A stretch of 64,000 nucleotides of DNA from Acidovorax delafieldii (GCA_002377855.1 DFQQ01000008.1:110832-174831); one strand, 5' to 3'. Shown: positions 19,782-29,174, counted from the first letter of the stretch. The notes: generated from the letters alone by a model not told the origin. Made by a program: numbers and translations.

Positions 19782-20216
19782 GTGTCGCTTTCTGTTTTGC
19801 TTTGCCTGGTTGTCGCCATCAGCGATGGAGACACCCTCACCGCCCGCTGCGGTACACCCGGTGCTTATCGTCCCGTCAAAGTTCGCATCGCCGCCATTGA
19901 TGCCCCCGAGAGCAAGCAGGCGTTCGGGCTCAAATCCAAGCAGCATCTTGCCAAGCTGTGTTTCAAGCAGCAGGCAAGGCTGCAACTACTGACGAAAGAC
20001 GACTACGAACGCACCGTAGCCAACGTGCAATGTGCAGGGAAGGATGCGGCAGCCAGGCAAGTGGCTGCCGGCATGGCTTGGGTGTACACGCCCTACGCCC
20101 AGAACCACCCACAGCTGCTGCCGCTGCAGCAGCGAGCCAGATCGCAGCGCACAGGGCTGTGGTCGCAAAAACGCCCCCAGGCACCGTGGATGTACAGAAG
20201 CCGGCAGCGAGGCTGA
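19782..20216 (+). CDS. Staphylococcal-nuclease-like (thermonuclease) protein, start uncertain
   Basis: SNase-fold nuclease of about 144 residues from the GTG at 19782. Motifs are VVAISDGDTLTARCG, VKVRIAAIDAPESKQAFG (calcium-site Asp and catalytic Arg regions), DDYERTVANVQCAG and AAGMAWVYTPYAQNHPQLLP. The hydrophobic segment LSVLLCLVVA at the N-terminus runs straight into the first beta-strand, so the normal signal peptide looks shortened. The frame stays open to 19572 but the extension has no sense. No good ribosome site is visible at any start. The C-terminal WSQKRPQAPWMYR is typical of the family. Function: exported DNA/RNA hydrolysis, if intact. Confidence 0.75.
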   Translation: MSLSVLLCLVVAISDGDTLTARCGTPGAYRPVKVRIAAIDAPESKQAFGLKSKQHLAKLCFKQQARLQLLTKDDYERTVANVQCAGKDAAARQVAAGMAWVYTPYAQNHPQLLPLQQRARSQRTGLWSQKRPQAPWMYRSRQRG

Positions 20217-20357
20217 ACGATCGCCGCTGCGAGTCGAGCCCCGGCGGGCGGGAACGTCACGAGCACCAATGCATGTGATGCGTCGCTGCGAAGTCTGTGA
20301 ACAAAGCAGGTAGCATGCGAACCAATCTCATGCACGCCCAGCGGCACTTCAACCAAC

Positions 20358-21620
20358 GTGACCACGCCCACCAGCACCCTTGCCGCAGCGCCTGCCGCAA
20401 GCATTTACCGGCACCCTGGTTTTCTGGCGTTCATTGCCGCACGGCTGATGGCCGTTTTTGCCACACAGGTCCAGGCGGTGGTCGTGGCTTGGCAGGTGTA
20501 TGACCTCACACGCGACCCGTTGGCTCTTGCCTACGTAGGGCTGGCCCAGTTTCTTCCCATGTTGTGCCTGTTGCTGCCCGCAGGCGATTTGATTGATCGG
20601 TTCAACCGCAGAGCCATCCTGCGCGCCAGCTGGGCTGCGGGCGCTCTTTGCAGTGCCGGACTGTGGTGGCTATCCGGTCATGGCGACGGAGGTGTGACCG
20701 GGGTTTACGCTGTGCTGGTGCTGTTCGGGTGTGCTCGGGCCTTCTCTGGCCCTGCACTTCAAAGCCTGCTGCCGCAGGTGGTGCCGCGTGAGCAACTGGC
20801 GCAGGCGATCGCAGCCAACAGCATGCTCATGCGGGCCGCGAGCATCGGCGGGCCCTTGCTCGGCGGGCTGCTCTACGCACTGGGCGGTGGTGAGTTGACC
20901 TTTGCCCTGTGTTTTGCCTGCTTCGCATTGGCCACCGGGCTGTTGGCGCGCGTAGCCACCGCTCATGCCAGCCCGTCAGGTCCGGCCACGGGGTCCATGT
21001 GGGAGCGTTTCGGGGCCGGCATACGGTTCATTCGTTCGCGGCCCATCATTCTGGGGACGATATCGCTGGATCTTTTCGCCGTGCTGCTCGGTGGCGTGGT
21101 GGCCCTGCTGCCGATCTACGCCAGCGAAGTGTTGCATGTGGGGCCCGCAGGCCTGGGCGCGTTGCGCAGCGCGCTGGCGGTTGGGGAAGTAGGAGCGGGC
21201 CTGTATCTGAGCATGCGCCCGTTCAACCGCAAGGTTGGCCCCACCATGTTTGTTGCGGTGGCGGTGTTTGGTGTGGCCAATCTGCTGTTCGCTGTATCGA
21301 CATGGTTCTGGCTGTCCTTCGCGGCCTTGCTGGTGGCTGGTGCGGCCGACATGGTCAGCGTCTATATCCGCGGGGCGCTGGTGCAGTTCTCGACGCCCGA
21401 CCACATGCGAGGCCGCGTTAACGCCGTCAACATGCTCTTCATCGGCTCGTCCAACGAACTGGGCGAATTCCGCGCGGGCACCAGCGCCGCATGGCTTGGG
21501 GTAGTGCCCGCTGCGGTGCTAGGCGGCCTCTGCACCCTCGGCGTCGTCGGAGGGTGGACGTGGGGCTTCAAGCAGCTGCGCAGTGTTGACCGGTTTGAGG
21601 AGGCGGCACAGGGGCATTGA
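20358..21620 (+). CDS. MFS transporter, EntS/MFS_3-like
   Basis: 420 residues from a GTG start at 20358, with about 11-12 predicted membrane helices. Family features are LPAGDLIDRFNRRAI (MFS loop 2-3 motif A, about 75-89), SGPALQSLLPQVVPREQLAQ and SSNELGEFRAGTSAAWLGVV in the C-terminal half. The last two are typical of drug or siderophore exporters related to EntS. No adjacent siderophore or drug-resistance genes help to name the substrate. An inner-membrane secondary exporter is well supported. It is separated by about 40 nt from the convergent ispF gene. Confidence 0.88.
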   Translation: MTTPTSTLAAAPAASIYRHPGFLAFIAARLMAVFATQVQAVVVAWQVYDLTRDPLALAYVGLAQFLPMLCLLLPAGDLIDRFNRRAILRASWAAGALCSAGLWWLSGHGDGGVTGVYAVLVLFGCARAFSGPALQSLLPQVVPREQLAQAIAANSMLMRAASIGGPLLGGLLYALGGGELTFALCFACFALATGLLARVATAHASPSGPATGSMWERFGAGIRFIRSRPIILGTISLDLFAVLLGGVVALLPIYASEVLHVGPAGLGALRSALAVGEVGAGLYLSMRPFNRKVGPTMFVAVAVFGVANLLFAVSTWFWLSFAALLVAGAADMVSVYIRGALVQFSTPDHMRGRVNAVNMLFIGSSNELGEFRAGTSAAWLGVVPAAVLGGLCTLGVVGGWTWGFKQLRSVDRFEEAAQGH

Positions 21621-21661
21621 GAGGCCGGCAGAGCACCCTGCGCACAGCGCTGTGAATCTCT

Positions 21662-22141
21662 TCAGACGTGGTACACCAGTGCCGCCGCGCGAGCCTCCAT
21701 GGCCAAGCCTTGGCCCACTGGCCCCAGGCGCTCTGCCGTCTTGGCTTTCACATTGACCTGATCGGCACCGATTCCGAGCGCTTTCGCAATACTGGCGCGC
21801 ATGGCAGGGATGTGGGCAGCCAGGCGGGGCGCCTGCGCCACTACTGTGCTGTCGATATTGCCAATTTCGTATCCGGCTGCTCGCACCCGGCGAGCCGCTT
21901 CGGCCAAGAGCACCGATGAGTCTGCGCCGCGAAAGGTGGCCTCGGTATCCGGGAAATGGCTCCCGATATCACCCAGGGCCGACGCACCCAGGATTGCGTC
22001 CGTGATGGCGTGCAAAAGCACATCAGCATCCGAATGGCCCAGCAGACCCATGCTGTGCTCGATCGTCACCCCGCCAATCACCAAGCGGCGACCCGGCACC
22101 AAGGCGTGCACATCCCAACCCTCACCTATCCTGAAGTTCAT
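21662..22141 (-). CDS. ispF: 2-C-methyl-D-erythritol 2,4-cyclodiphosphate synthase
   Basis: Fifth enzyme of the MEP isoprenoid pathway; cyclises CDP-ME 2-phosphate. 159 residues from ATG 22141 (AAGG upstream); a longer frame from 22180 adds a non-conserved leader. Zinc ligands D10, H12 (GEGWDVHAL) and H44 (DADVLLHAITDAILGA) are present, as is GDIGSHFPDTEA. The C-terminal KAKTAERLGPVGQGLAMEA is the standard nucleotide-binding end. It follows ispD on the same strand with a 72-nt gap, the usual ispD-ispF operon. Confidence 0.96.
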   Translation of the reverse strand: MNFRIGEGWDVHALVPGRRLVIGGVTIEHSMGLLGHSDADVLLHAITDAILGASALGDIGSHFPDTEATFRGADSSVLLAEAARRVRAAGYEIGNIDSTVVAQAPRLAAHIPAMRASIAKALGIGADQVNVKAKTAERLGPVGQGLAMEARAAALVYHV

Positions 22142-22213
22142 CGTCTTACCTTCTTCCTCTAGCGAGGCCGTCGATTGCATACACCGTCGATCTGGAGTGT
22201 TTCATCACTGCCA

Positions 22214-23038
22214 TCAACTGCTTGGGGGTGCCACGGCACGCCCACCGCCAAAGCGTTCCAGCGTGGTTCCGTGCCCACGCTGGGCAAGCACGGCGCTGGC
22301 CAGCGCAAAGTCTTCCGGGTACGTGACCTTGAAATTTTGAGCGCCTCCTGGCACCAGCCGAGGGTGCAGACCCATGGCCTCCATGGCGCTGGCCTCGTCG
22401 GTGACGGCTGAGCCAATGCGCTCGATGGCACCCATCAAGGGGCCAATGCGAAACATCTGCGGAGTTTGAGCCAACCATTTGTCACTGCGATCCACTGTGT
22501 TGGCCACGCGCACGCCCCCTGGGCCATCAATGGAAGTTTTCAAGGTGTCGGCCAACTTGTGGGCCAGCAACCCGCCCACGCCATCGCCAGCACAGGTATC
22601 AATCAGGTTATCGATCTGGGAAGACGTTATGAGGCAACGGGCCGCGTCATGGACGAGCACCCAGTCGTTCGCCTGGGCGCCTCGGTGCAGCAGGGCATGG
22701 AGCCCGCCGAGCACGGTGTCTGCCCTGGTAGGGCCGCCGCACTCGACCTTGAAAAAGGATGGATGCGCATAGGCGTCCAGAAAACGGTCGCCTGCAGCGA
22801 CCGCCACCAGCGTGCCCAGCAGCCGCCCCACGCCTGCGAACGCCGCCAACGTGTGCAACACCATGGGCTGCCCAGCAACCAGATGGTATTGCTTGGGAAG
22901 TGAGGAAGGCGGGGCCTGCGGGCCCGCGAGGGCCGGCGCCACAGCGCGCAACCCCACACCAGCGCAGGGCACCAAACCCCAGAAACGGCCGTGGGCGGAC
23001 AGGGGAGCAGGGGTAGTAGGCAGTAGCGGTGCAGTCAT
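22214..23038 (-). CDS. ispD: 2-C-methyl-D-erythritol 4-phosphate cytidylyltransferase, with loop insertion
   Basis: Third MEP-pathway enzyme; transfers CMP to methylerythritol phosphate. 274 residues, against about 236 in E. coli. The nucleotide-binding loop is VPCAGVGLR (23-31), with PKQY only at 48-51: 16 residues separate them where the E. coli enzyme has five, an Ala/Pro-rich insertion of about 11. The rest is regular: VLVHDAARCLI, TVDRSDKWLAQTPQMF, SAVTDEASAMEAMG. The N-terminal 15 residues are also extra. Operon with ispF downstream; mfd diverges upstream. Activity is expected because the conserved contact residues remain. Confidence 0.95.
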   Translation of the reverse strand: MTAPLLPTTPAPLSAHGRFWGLVPCAGVGLRAVAPALAGPQAPPSSLPKQYHLVAGQPMVLHTLAAFAGVGRLLGTLVAVAAGDRFLDAYAHPSFFKVECGGPTRADTVLGGLHALLHRGAQANDWVLVHDAARCLITSSQIDNLIDTCAGDGVGGLLAHKLADTLKTSIDGPGGVRVANTVDRSDKWLAQTPQMFRIGPLMGAIERIGSAVTDEASAMEAMGLHPRLVPGGAQNFKVTYPEDFALASAVLAQRGHGTTLERFGGGRAVAPPSS

Positions 23039-23135
23039 GGGGGCCTCATTCTAGAATCTACGTTCCCCTGCCCCACCCAGCCCGTGCGCGCGTCGCGCCC
23101 CAGGGGGTGCTGCGGGGCCGACGCCACCGTCTCGC

Positions 23136-26100
23136 ATGGACCTGCCCAAACTCACTCCCGGTAAACGTTTCACCCTGCCCCGCCCCGTGGGCAGTGCCGA
23201 CGCACTGTTGCTGGCCCACCTGGCCCAGCGCGACAAAGCCAACCATCACACCACCGCGGTCATCACGGCAGACGCGACCGATGCGCAGCGCCTGATCGAC
23301 GAGATGGCGTTCTTCACGCCCGGGTTGCGGTGTGCACTCTTTCCCGACTGGGAGACGCTGCCCTACGACACCTTCTCGCCGCACCAGGATCTGATCAGCG
23401 AGCGGCTGGCCACGCTGTGGCGCATCTCCCAAGGTGAAGCCGACGTGGTGCTGGTGCCCGCCACCACGGCGCTGTACCGCCTCGCGCCGCCCTCCTTCCT
23501 GGCGGGCTACACCTTTCACTTCAAGGTCAAGCAAAAGCTCGACGAAGCCAAGTTCAAGTCCCAGCTCACGCTGGCGGGCTACTCCCATGTCTCGCAGGTG
23601 GTGAGCCCCGGCGAATACGCGGTGCGCGGCGGGCTGATCGACCTGTTCCCCATGGGCTCGCTGGTGCCGTACCGGGTGGACCTGTTCGACGACGAGATCG
23701 ACAGCATCCGCACCTTCGACCCCGACAGCCAGCGCAGCCTGTACCCCGTGCCCGAGGTGCGCCTGCTGCCGGGCCGCGAGTTCCCCATGGACGACGACGC
23801 GCGCGCCAAGTTCAGGAGCCGCTGGCGCGAGATGCTCGAAGGTGACCCGACCAAGAGCCGCATCTACAAGGACATGGGCGCGGGCGTGGCCACGGCGGGT
23901 ATCGAGTACTACCTGCCGCTGTTCTTTGACGAGACGGCCACCGTGTTCGACTACCTCGGCACCGACGCCACGGTGGTGCTGCATGGCGATCTGGAACCGG
24001 CCTTCCAGCGCTTCTGGCAGGACACGAAGGACCGCTTCCGCCTGGTGCAGGGCGACCCCGAGCGCCCCGCGCTGCCGCCCGAGGCACTGTTCCTGTCGGT
24101 CGACCAGTTCTACACCCGCGCCAACCACCATGCGCAGCTGTCGCTGCGGCCGGGCGTGGCGGATGTGGAGGACAACCCGCACTTCCAGAAACTGGGCGAC
24201 TTGTCGGTAGTGCGCGGTGCCGAAGACCCGCTGGCGCGGCTGCACGCCCACGTGCGCAACACGCAGCACCGCGTGCTGCTGCTGGCCGAGAGCGACGGCA
24301 GACGCGAGAGCCTGCTCGACTTTTTGCGCGCCTCGCAGCTCAACCCACCCGCGTTCGACTCGCTGGCCGAGTTCCAGAGCGCGACCGACGAAAAGATCGG
24401 CATCGCCACTGCCGGCCTCACCGTGGGCTTCAGCTGGATCGAGGATGGCATCGACTTCGTCACCGAGACCGAGCTGTTTGCCGCCGGCCCCACCACGCGC
24501 CGCCGCAAGAAGCAGGAGCAGGTAAGCGACGTCGAGGCCCTCATCAAGGACCTGGCCGAGCTCAATGTGGGCGACCCGGTGGTGCACAGCGCCCACGGCA
24601 TCGGCCGCTACCGCGGGCTGGTGAACATGGACGTGGGCAACAAGAACCCCGATGGCACGCCCGCCATGCAGGAGTTTTTGCACCTCGAATACGCCGACAA
24701 GGCCGTGCTGTATGTGCCGGTGAGCCAGCTGCAGCTCATCAGCCGGTACACGGGCGTGTCTGCCGATGAGGCTCCGCTGCACAAGCTGGGCAGCGGCCAG
24801 TGGGAAAAGGCCAAGCGCAAGGCCGCAGAGCAGGTGCGCGACAGCGCCGCCGAGCTGCTCAACATCTACGCCCGGCGCGCCGCGCGCGAAGGCCACGCCT
24901 TCCGCTACAGCCCACAGGACTACGAGACCTTTGCCAACGACTTCGGCTTTGAAGAAACGGCCGACCAGAACGCCGCCATCCACGCGGTGATCCAGGACAT
25001 GATCAGCCCGCGCCCCATGGACCGCCTGGTCTGCGGCGACGTGGGCTTTGGCAAGACCGAGGTGGCGTTGCGCGCAGCCTTTGTGGCCGTCACGGGCGGC
25101 AAGCAGGTGGCCTTTTTGGCGCCGACCACGCTGCTGGCCGAGCAGCACTACCAGACGCTGGTGGACCGCTTCTCCAAGTGGCCGGTGAAGATTGCCGAGG
25201 TGTCGCGCTTCCGCTCGGGCAAGGAGATCACCGCTGCCATCAAGGGCATTGGCGACGGCACGGTGGACATCGTGGTGGGCACGCACAAGCTATTGAGCGA
25301 GTCCACCAAGTTCCACAACCTGGGCCTCCTGATCATCGACGAGGAGCACCGCTTTGGCGTGCGCCACAAAGAGCAGATGAAAGCCCTGCGCGCCGAGGTG
25401 GATGTGCTCACGCTGACTGCCACGCCCATCCCGCGCACGCTGGGCATGGCGCTGGAAGGCCTGCGCGACCTGTCGGTCATCGCCACCGCGCCGCAGCGGC
25501 GCCTGGCCATCAAGACCTTTGTGCGCAACGAAGGCACGGGCGTGATCCGCGAGGCGGTGCTGCGCGAATTGAAGCGCGGCGGTCAGTGCTACTTTCTGCA
25601 CAACGAGGTCGAGACCATCGAGAACCGCCGCCAGAAGCTCGAAGAGATCCTGCCCGAGGCCCGCATCGCCGTGGCCCACGGCCAGATGCCCGAGCGGGAA
25701 CTCGAGCGCGTTATGCGCGACTTTGTGGCGCAGCGCTACAACATCCTGCTGTGCTCGACCATCATCGAGACCGGTATCGACGTGCCCACGGCCAACACCA
25801 TCATCATGAGCCGCGCCGATAAGTTTGGCCTGGCGCAGCTGCACCAGTTGCGCGGCCGCGTGGGCCGCAGCCACCATCAGGCCTATGCGTACCTGATGGT
25901 GCCCGACACCGAAGGGCTGACCAAGCAGGCGCAGCAGCGGCTCGATGCCATCCAGGCGATGGAGGAACTGGGCAGCGGGTTCTACCTGGCCATGCACGAT
26001 CTGGAGATCCGCGGCGCGGGTGAGGTGCTGGGCGAGAACCAGAGCGGCAACATGCTGGAAGTGGGCTTCCAGCTGTACAACGAGATGCTGAGCGAGGCCG

Positions 26101-26603
26101 TGAAAGCGCTCAAGGCCGGCAAGGAGCCCGACCTGCTCTCGCCGCTATCGGTCACCACCGACATCAACCTGCACGCCCCTGCCTTGCTGCCCGACGACTA
26201 CTGCGGCGACGTGCACCTGCGCCTGTCGTTCTACAAGAAGCTGGCCACGGCCAAGACGCCGGACCAGATCGACGGGCTGCTTGAAGAGATCGTGGACCGC
26301 TTTGGCAAGCTGCCGGCGCAGGCGCAGACACTCATCGACGTGCACCGCCTGCGCGTGCTGAGCCAGCCCTATGGCGTGGTGAAGGTGGATGCCGCGCCAG
26401 GCGTGATCAACATTACCTTCAAGCCCCAGCCGCCGATCGACCCGATGCGCATCATTGAGCTGGTCCAGAAGAACAAGCACATCAAGCTCGCGGGCAACGA
26501 GAAATTGCGCATTGAGCGCGAACTCAAGGAACCTAAGGACCGCGCCCAGTTGGTGCGCGATATATTGCGAGGGCTGGGGCAACCAGTACTCCAGACAACC
26601 TGA
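23136..26603 (+). CDS. mfd: Transcription-repair coupling factor
   Basis: ATP-dependent translocase that removes stalled RNA polymerase and recruits UvrA. 1155 residues, full length. In order: UvrB-homology N-terminal domains (ALFPDWETLPYDTFSPHQDL), the RNA-polymerase-interaction domain (GDPVVHSAHGIGRYRGL, about 477-495), RecG-like helicase motifs with Walker A CGDVGFGKTE (about 632) and DEEH (about 733), ETGIDVPTAN and QLRGRVGRS, and a C-terminal TRCF domain (DINLHAPALLPDDYCGDVHL). It diverges from ispD. The closely spaced membrane-protein gene downstream may be cotranscribed. Confidence 0.97.
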   Translation: MDLPKLTPGKRFTLPRPVGSADALLLAHLAQRDKANHHTTAVITADATDAQRLIDEMAFFTPGLRCALFPDWETLPYDTFSPHQDLISERLATLWRISQGEADVVLVPATTALYRLAPPSFLAGYTFHFKVKQKLDEAKFKSQLTLAGYSHVSQVVSPGEYAVRGGLIDLFPMGSLVPYRVDLFDDEIDSIRTFDPDSQRSLYPVPEVRLLPGREFPMDDDARAKFRSRWREMLEGDPTKSRIYKDMGAGVATAGIEYYLPLFFDETATVFDYLGTDATVVLHGDLEPAFQRFWQDTKDRFRLVQGDPERPALPPEALFLSVDQFYTRANHHAQLSLRPGVADVEDNPHFQKLGDLSVVRGAEDPLARLHAHVRNTQHRVLLLAESDGRRESLLDFLRASQLNPPAFDSLAEFQSATDEKIGIATAGLTVGFSWIEDGIDFVTETELFAAGPTTRRRKKQEQVSDVEALIKDLAELNVGDPVVHSAHGIGRYRGLVNMDVGNKNPDGTPAMQEFLHLEYADKAVLYVPVSQLQLISRYTGVSADEAPLHKLGSGQWEKAKRKAAEQVRDSAAELLNIYARRAAREGHAFRYSPQDYETFANDFGFEETADQNAAIHAVIQDMISPRPMDRLVCGDVGFGKTEVALRAAFVAVTGGKQVAFLAPTTLLAEQHYQTLVDRFSKWPVKIAEVSRFRSGKEITAAIKGIGDGTVDIVVGTHKLLSESTKFHNLGLLIIDEEHRFGVRHKEQMKALRAEVDVLTLTATPIPRTLGMALEGLRDLSVIATAPQRRLAIKTFVRNEGTGVIREAVLRELKRGGQCYFLHNEVETIENRRQKLEEILPEARIAVAHGQMPERELERVMRDFVAQRYNILLCSTIIETGIDVPTANTIIMSRADKFGLAQLHQLRGRVGRSHHQAYAYLMVPDTEGLTKQAQQRLDAIQAMEELGSGFYLAMHDLEIRGAGEVLGENQSGNMLEVGFQLYNEMLSEAVKALKAGKEPDLLSPLSVTTDINLHAPALLPDDYCGDVHLRLSFYKKLATAKTPDQIDGLLEEIVDRFGKLPAQAQTLIDVHRLRVLSQPYGVVKVDAAPGVINITFKPQPPIDPMRIIELVQKNKHIKLAGNEKLRIERELKEPKDRAQLVRDILRGLGQPVLQTT

Positions 26604-26645
26604 GGGCGAACCTCTGAACGCAAGCCACTTCTTCCAGAGGCCCCC

Positions 26646-27299
26646 ATGGTTCTTGAAGCCAGTCTGATAGGGATTGCAATGGCCGTGGCGCTTTGGCTGC
26701 GGCCATGGCGCATGCTCAGCCGCCGCACGTCTGAAAAAGGAGCGCCCAGTGCCCCCTCTCCGCTGCTGACCCCATTGCTGGCTACGGTGGTCGTACTCCC
26801 TTGGCTTTGGGCCTTGCCTACACTGCATCGCATGCCGCTACAGCTGCAATGGTCGGGGGCGTGCCTGGTGGTGCTGATGCTGGGATGGCCGCTGGCCATT
26901 CCGGCGCTGGTGGCGGTGGGCTGTATCGCGGCGGTACTCTCGCCGTCCCTGGAATGGGCCGACGCTTTGGGGGCAGTGGCGTGGCAAGGTGTGGTGCCAG
27001 CCACGCTGGCGCTTGCGCTGGGCTGGGCCATTCGCCGCATCATCGGTACACAGCCCTTCGTATACGTGCTGGGCCGCGCTTTTTTGGGCACGGCAGTGTG
27101 CCTGTTTGCAGCGGGCGTGCTTGCGCAATGGAGCGATCATTTTCTACCTGGCGTCGGGGACAACCTGTCGCTGGTGGCGCGCTGGCTCATGGCTTGGGGC
27201 GATGCATTCATCACAGGAATGTTGACCGCCATTTTTGTCGCCTTCAAGCCTGAGTGGCTGGCCACTTGGTCCGATCGTTTGTACTTGCGCAAACCGTAG
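26646..27299 (+). CDS. CbiM-like integral membrane protein (COG3235 type)
   Basis: 217 residues with about six membrane helices. The family signature in the C-terminal half is GDAFITGMLTAIFVAFKPEW, typical of the COG3235 branch of ECF-type (CbiM/NikM-related) permease components in betaproteobacteria. It starts 43 nt after mfd. The usual partner ABC genes are absent nearby, and the N-terminal metal-binding Met-His segment of true CbiM is not seen, so cobalt or nickel uptake is doubtful. Inner-membrane location is safe; substrate unknown. Confidence 0.75.
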   Translation: MVLEASLIGIAMAVALWLRPWRMLSRRTSEKGAPSAPSPLLTPLLATVVVLPWLWALPTLHRMPLQLQWSGACLVVLMLGWPLAIPALVAVGCIAAVLSPSLEWADALGAVAWQGVVPATLALALGWAIRRIIGTQPFVYVLGRAFLGTAVCLFAAGVLAQWSDHFLPGVGDNLSLVARWLMAWGDAFITGMLTAIFVAFKPEWLATWSDRLYLRKP

Positions 27300-27399
27300 T
27301 GGGGACAGAGGCGGTGCTTGGTGCTTGTTGACTTAGCGCAAGCCACGCAAGAGCGTCGGGCGCGATAGTGGGATACCCATTCAACAAAGAGGGTTTCCC

Positions 27400-27585
27400 A
27401 TGAAATTACTGAACGACCTTTTTTCCACCGACTACGGCCTGATGAGCATCATCGGGATCGGTTTCATGCTCTGCATGGCAGCTTTCTTTCTGCGCATGTT
27501 TCTCGTCAAGATGAACGAGCCGCCTACTCCCAACCCAGCACACGCCGGCAGGGTGACGCGTGAGGGGCAGTCTTCACCCCACTGA
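27400..27585 (+). CDS. DUF3149 small membrane protein
   Basis: 61 residues, MKLLNDLFSTDYGLMSIIGI at the start, a single membrane helix (about 15-38) and a polar Pro/Gly-rich tail. LFSTDYGLMS plus one transmembrane segment is the DUF3149 pattern. The family is small, short and of unknown function, common in Burkholderiales. The start has an adequate purine-rich site (AAAGAGGG) upstream. It stands alone between the CbiM-like gene and serB. Confidence 0.85.
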   Translation: MKLLNDLFSTDYGLMSIIGIGFMLCMAAFFLRMFLVKMNEPPTPNPAHAGRVTREGQSSPH

Positions 27586-27624
27586 GGCGATCGCGGGCTC
27601 GCGGGCTTCATGTGCATGCGAATA

Positions 27625-27678
27625 CTATAATTTTGATAGCAATCCGCGCTGACTGCAAAAGCGCTAGAGCATGATTTT
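27625..27678 (+). repeat. Dispersed ATAGCTGC-type intergenic repeat, copy 7
   Basis: CTATAATTTTGATAGCAATC then CGCGCTGACTGCAAAAGCGC and TAGAGCATGATTTTTT. Good match including the distal GCGCTAGAGC block. Confidence 0.8.
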
Positions 27679-27842
27679 TTACGTAATCAGGCCGTCCTCG
27701 AGCGCTCCGCGCTTGAGTGGCGGCCGGTTTGCTTGGCGAGTTCGTACCCCGAGTAGGCGGCACAATTCGCGCGCATCTTCGGCAGTTGACCGCTTGGCGA
27801 CTAACATTGCGGTTTTCATCCCCGTCTAGCTGCCGTTTCTCC

Positions 27843-28559
27843 ATGACTCAAGCCACTGAACTGGCCCCAGGCCTCGTCGTCCAAGGCGTTCAAACCCCCT
27901 TGTCCCTGTCCAGCTACAAGCTCATTGCTTTTGACATGGACTCGACCCTCATCAACATCGAGTGCGTAGACGAAATTGCAGACGCTGCCGGCCGCAAGGC
28001 CGAGGTGGCAGCGATCACCGAGGCGGCGATGCAGGGCGTGATCACCGACTACAAGGAGAGCCTGCGCCAGCGCGTGGCGCTGCTGAAGGGCGTTGCGGTG
28101 AGCCATCTTGAAAGTGTTTTCCGGGAACGCCTGCGTTTCAATCCCGGCGCCGACACGCTGATCAACGCCGCAAAGGCGGCGGGACTGACGACGCTGCTGG
28201 TGTCCGGAGGCTTTACCTTTTTTGCGGACCGCGTGCGCACCGGTCTGGGCATTGATTTCGCCCGTTCCAACGTGCTGGAAGTGGACCATGGTCAACTCAC
28301 CGGGCGCATGGTGGACCAGCCTTGGGGCGATATCTGCGACGGGGCTGAAAAGCGCCGCACCTTGTTGGAACTGGCCTCGCTCATGGGTATTTCGCCAGCC
28401 CAGACAATCGCCGTCGGTGATGGGGCCAACGACCTTCCCATGATGGGTGTGGCGGGTCTTTCAGTGGCATACCACGCCAAGCCCGCAGTGCGCGCGCAGG
28501 CCAACGTCGCTATCAACCAAGGGGGGCTGGACCGGTTGCTGGAAGTATTTGCCAAGTAA
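27843..28559 (+). CDS. serB: Phosphoserine phosphatase
   Basis: Last step of serine synthesis. 238 residues from ATG 27843; the extra 42 in-frame codons upstream are non-conserved. HAD motifs: FDMDSTLINIECVDE (nucleophile D31 and acid D33), LLVSGGFTFFADRV, then the C-terminal VGDGANDLPMMGVAGLSVAY. E23-type substrate residues fit the SerB subtype. It lacks the N-terminal ACT-like domain of the longer SerB, like many betaproteobacterial enzymes. It is convergent with the nsrR-like gene. Confidence 0.95.
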   Translation: MTQATELAPGLVVQGVQTPLSLSSYKLIAFDMDSTLINIECVDEIADAAGRKAEVAAITEAAMQGVITDYKESLRQRVALLKGVAVSHLESVFRERLRFNPGADTLINAAKAAGLTTLLVSGGFTFFADRVRTGLGIDFARSNVLEVDHGQLTGRMVDQPWGDICDGAEKRRTLLELASLMGISPAQTIAVGDGANDLPMMGVAGLSVAYHAKPAVRAQANVAINQGGLDRLLEVFAK

Positions 28560-28662
28560 CCGGCGTGAGATGCGCGATTACCGTGCCGCCCCCGCGCCGG
28601 ACGCGGCATGCAACCGGGTCCGCTGCCGTCGCTCATAAAAGCGCAACGTAATGGCCGGGCGC

Positions 28663-29154
28663 TCAACCAATCACGGGCAACCCAGGCTTGGCCTTCACAC
28701 TGGGGGTAGGTAGCCGCACCACAGGCAGCATGTCCATCGTAGAGGCGGGGGCGTCCACCAGATCGGCGAGCGTGACACCGTCCAGCACCGCCAAGTACGC
28801 ATTGATAGCAGTACCCAGCACGCCTTTGAGTCGGCAATTACCACTCAAGCGGCAGCGGTTGATGTCTGGGTCAAAGCACTCGACCAGGTGAAAGTCTGTT
28901 TCGGTCTGGCGCACCACGGCGCCTAGGTTGATCTCGCTGGGCGGTTTCATCAAGCGCATGCCACCTCCGCGGCCGCGTGTCGTCTCTAGCAGCCCTTGCG
29001 CAGCCAATTCCTGCACGATCTTCATCAAATGGCTGCGGGAGATGCCGTATCCATCAGCCACTTCCGTGATCGTGACGGGCTGTTCGCGCCCCTGCGTAGC
29101 TGCGCAATACATCAATACACGCAAGGTGTAGTCAGTCCATTGGGTAAGGCGCAT
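28663..29154 (-). CDS. Rrf2-family regulator, NsrR type
   Basis: 163 residues. The N-terminal winged helix (MRLTQWTDYTLRVLMYCAAT, SRSHLMKIVQELAAQGLL) is typical of Rrf2. Three cysteines C93, C101 and C107, in ECFDPDINRCRLSGNC, match the Fe-S ligands of NsrR. NsrR senses nitric oxide through this cluster and represses NO-defence genes. It diverges from ytfE with 90 nt between starts, where AT-rich palindromes lie. The C-terminal tail is Pro/Val-rich and longer than in E. coli. Assignment as NsrR rests on the cysteines and the neighbours; strong but not proven. Confidence 0.9.
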   Translation of the reverse strand: MRLTQWTDYTLRVLMYCAATQGREQPVTITEVADGYGISRSHLMKIVQELAAQGLLETTRGRGGGMRLMKPPSEINLGAVVRQTETDFHLVECFDPDINRCRLSGNCRLKGVLGTAINAYLAVLDGVTLADLVDAPASTMDMLPVVRLPTPSVKAKPGLPVIG

Positions 29155-29174
29155 GGTGTTTTTCCTGGCTCAAT

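Noticed and set aside
23058..25286. 742-codon minus-strand frame opposite mfd
   Set aside because: Same reason: mirrors the codon bias of mfd, with no family features and no ribosome site.
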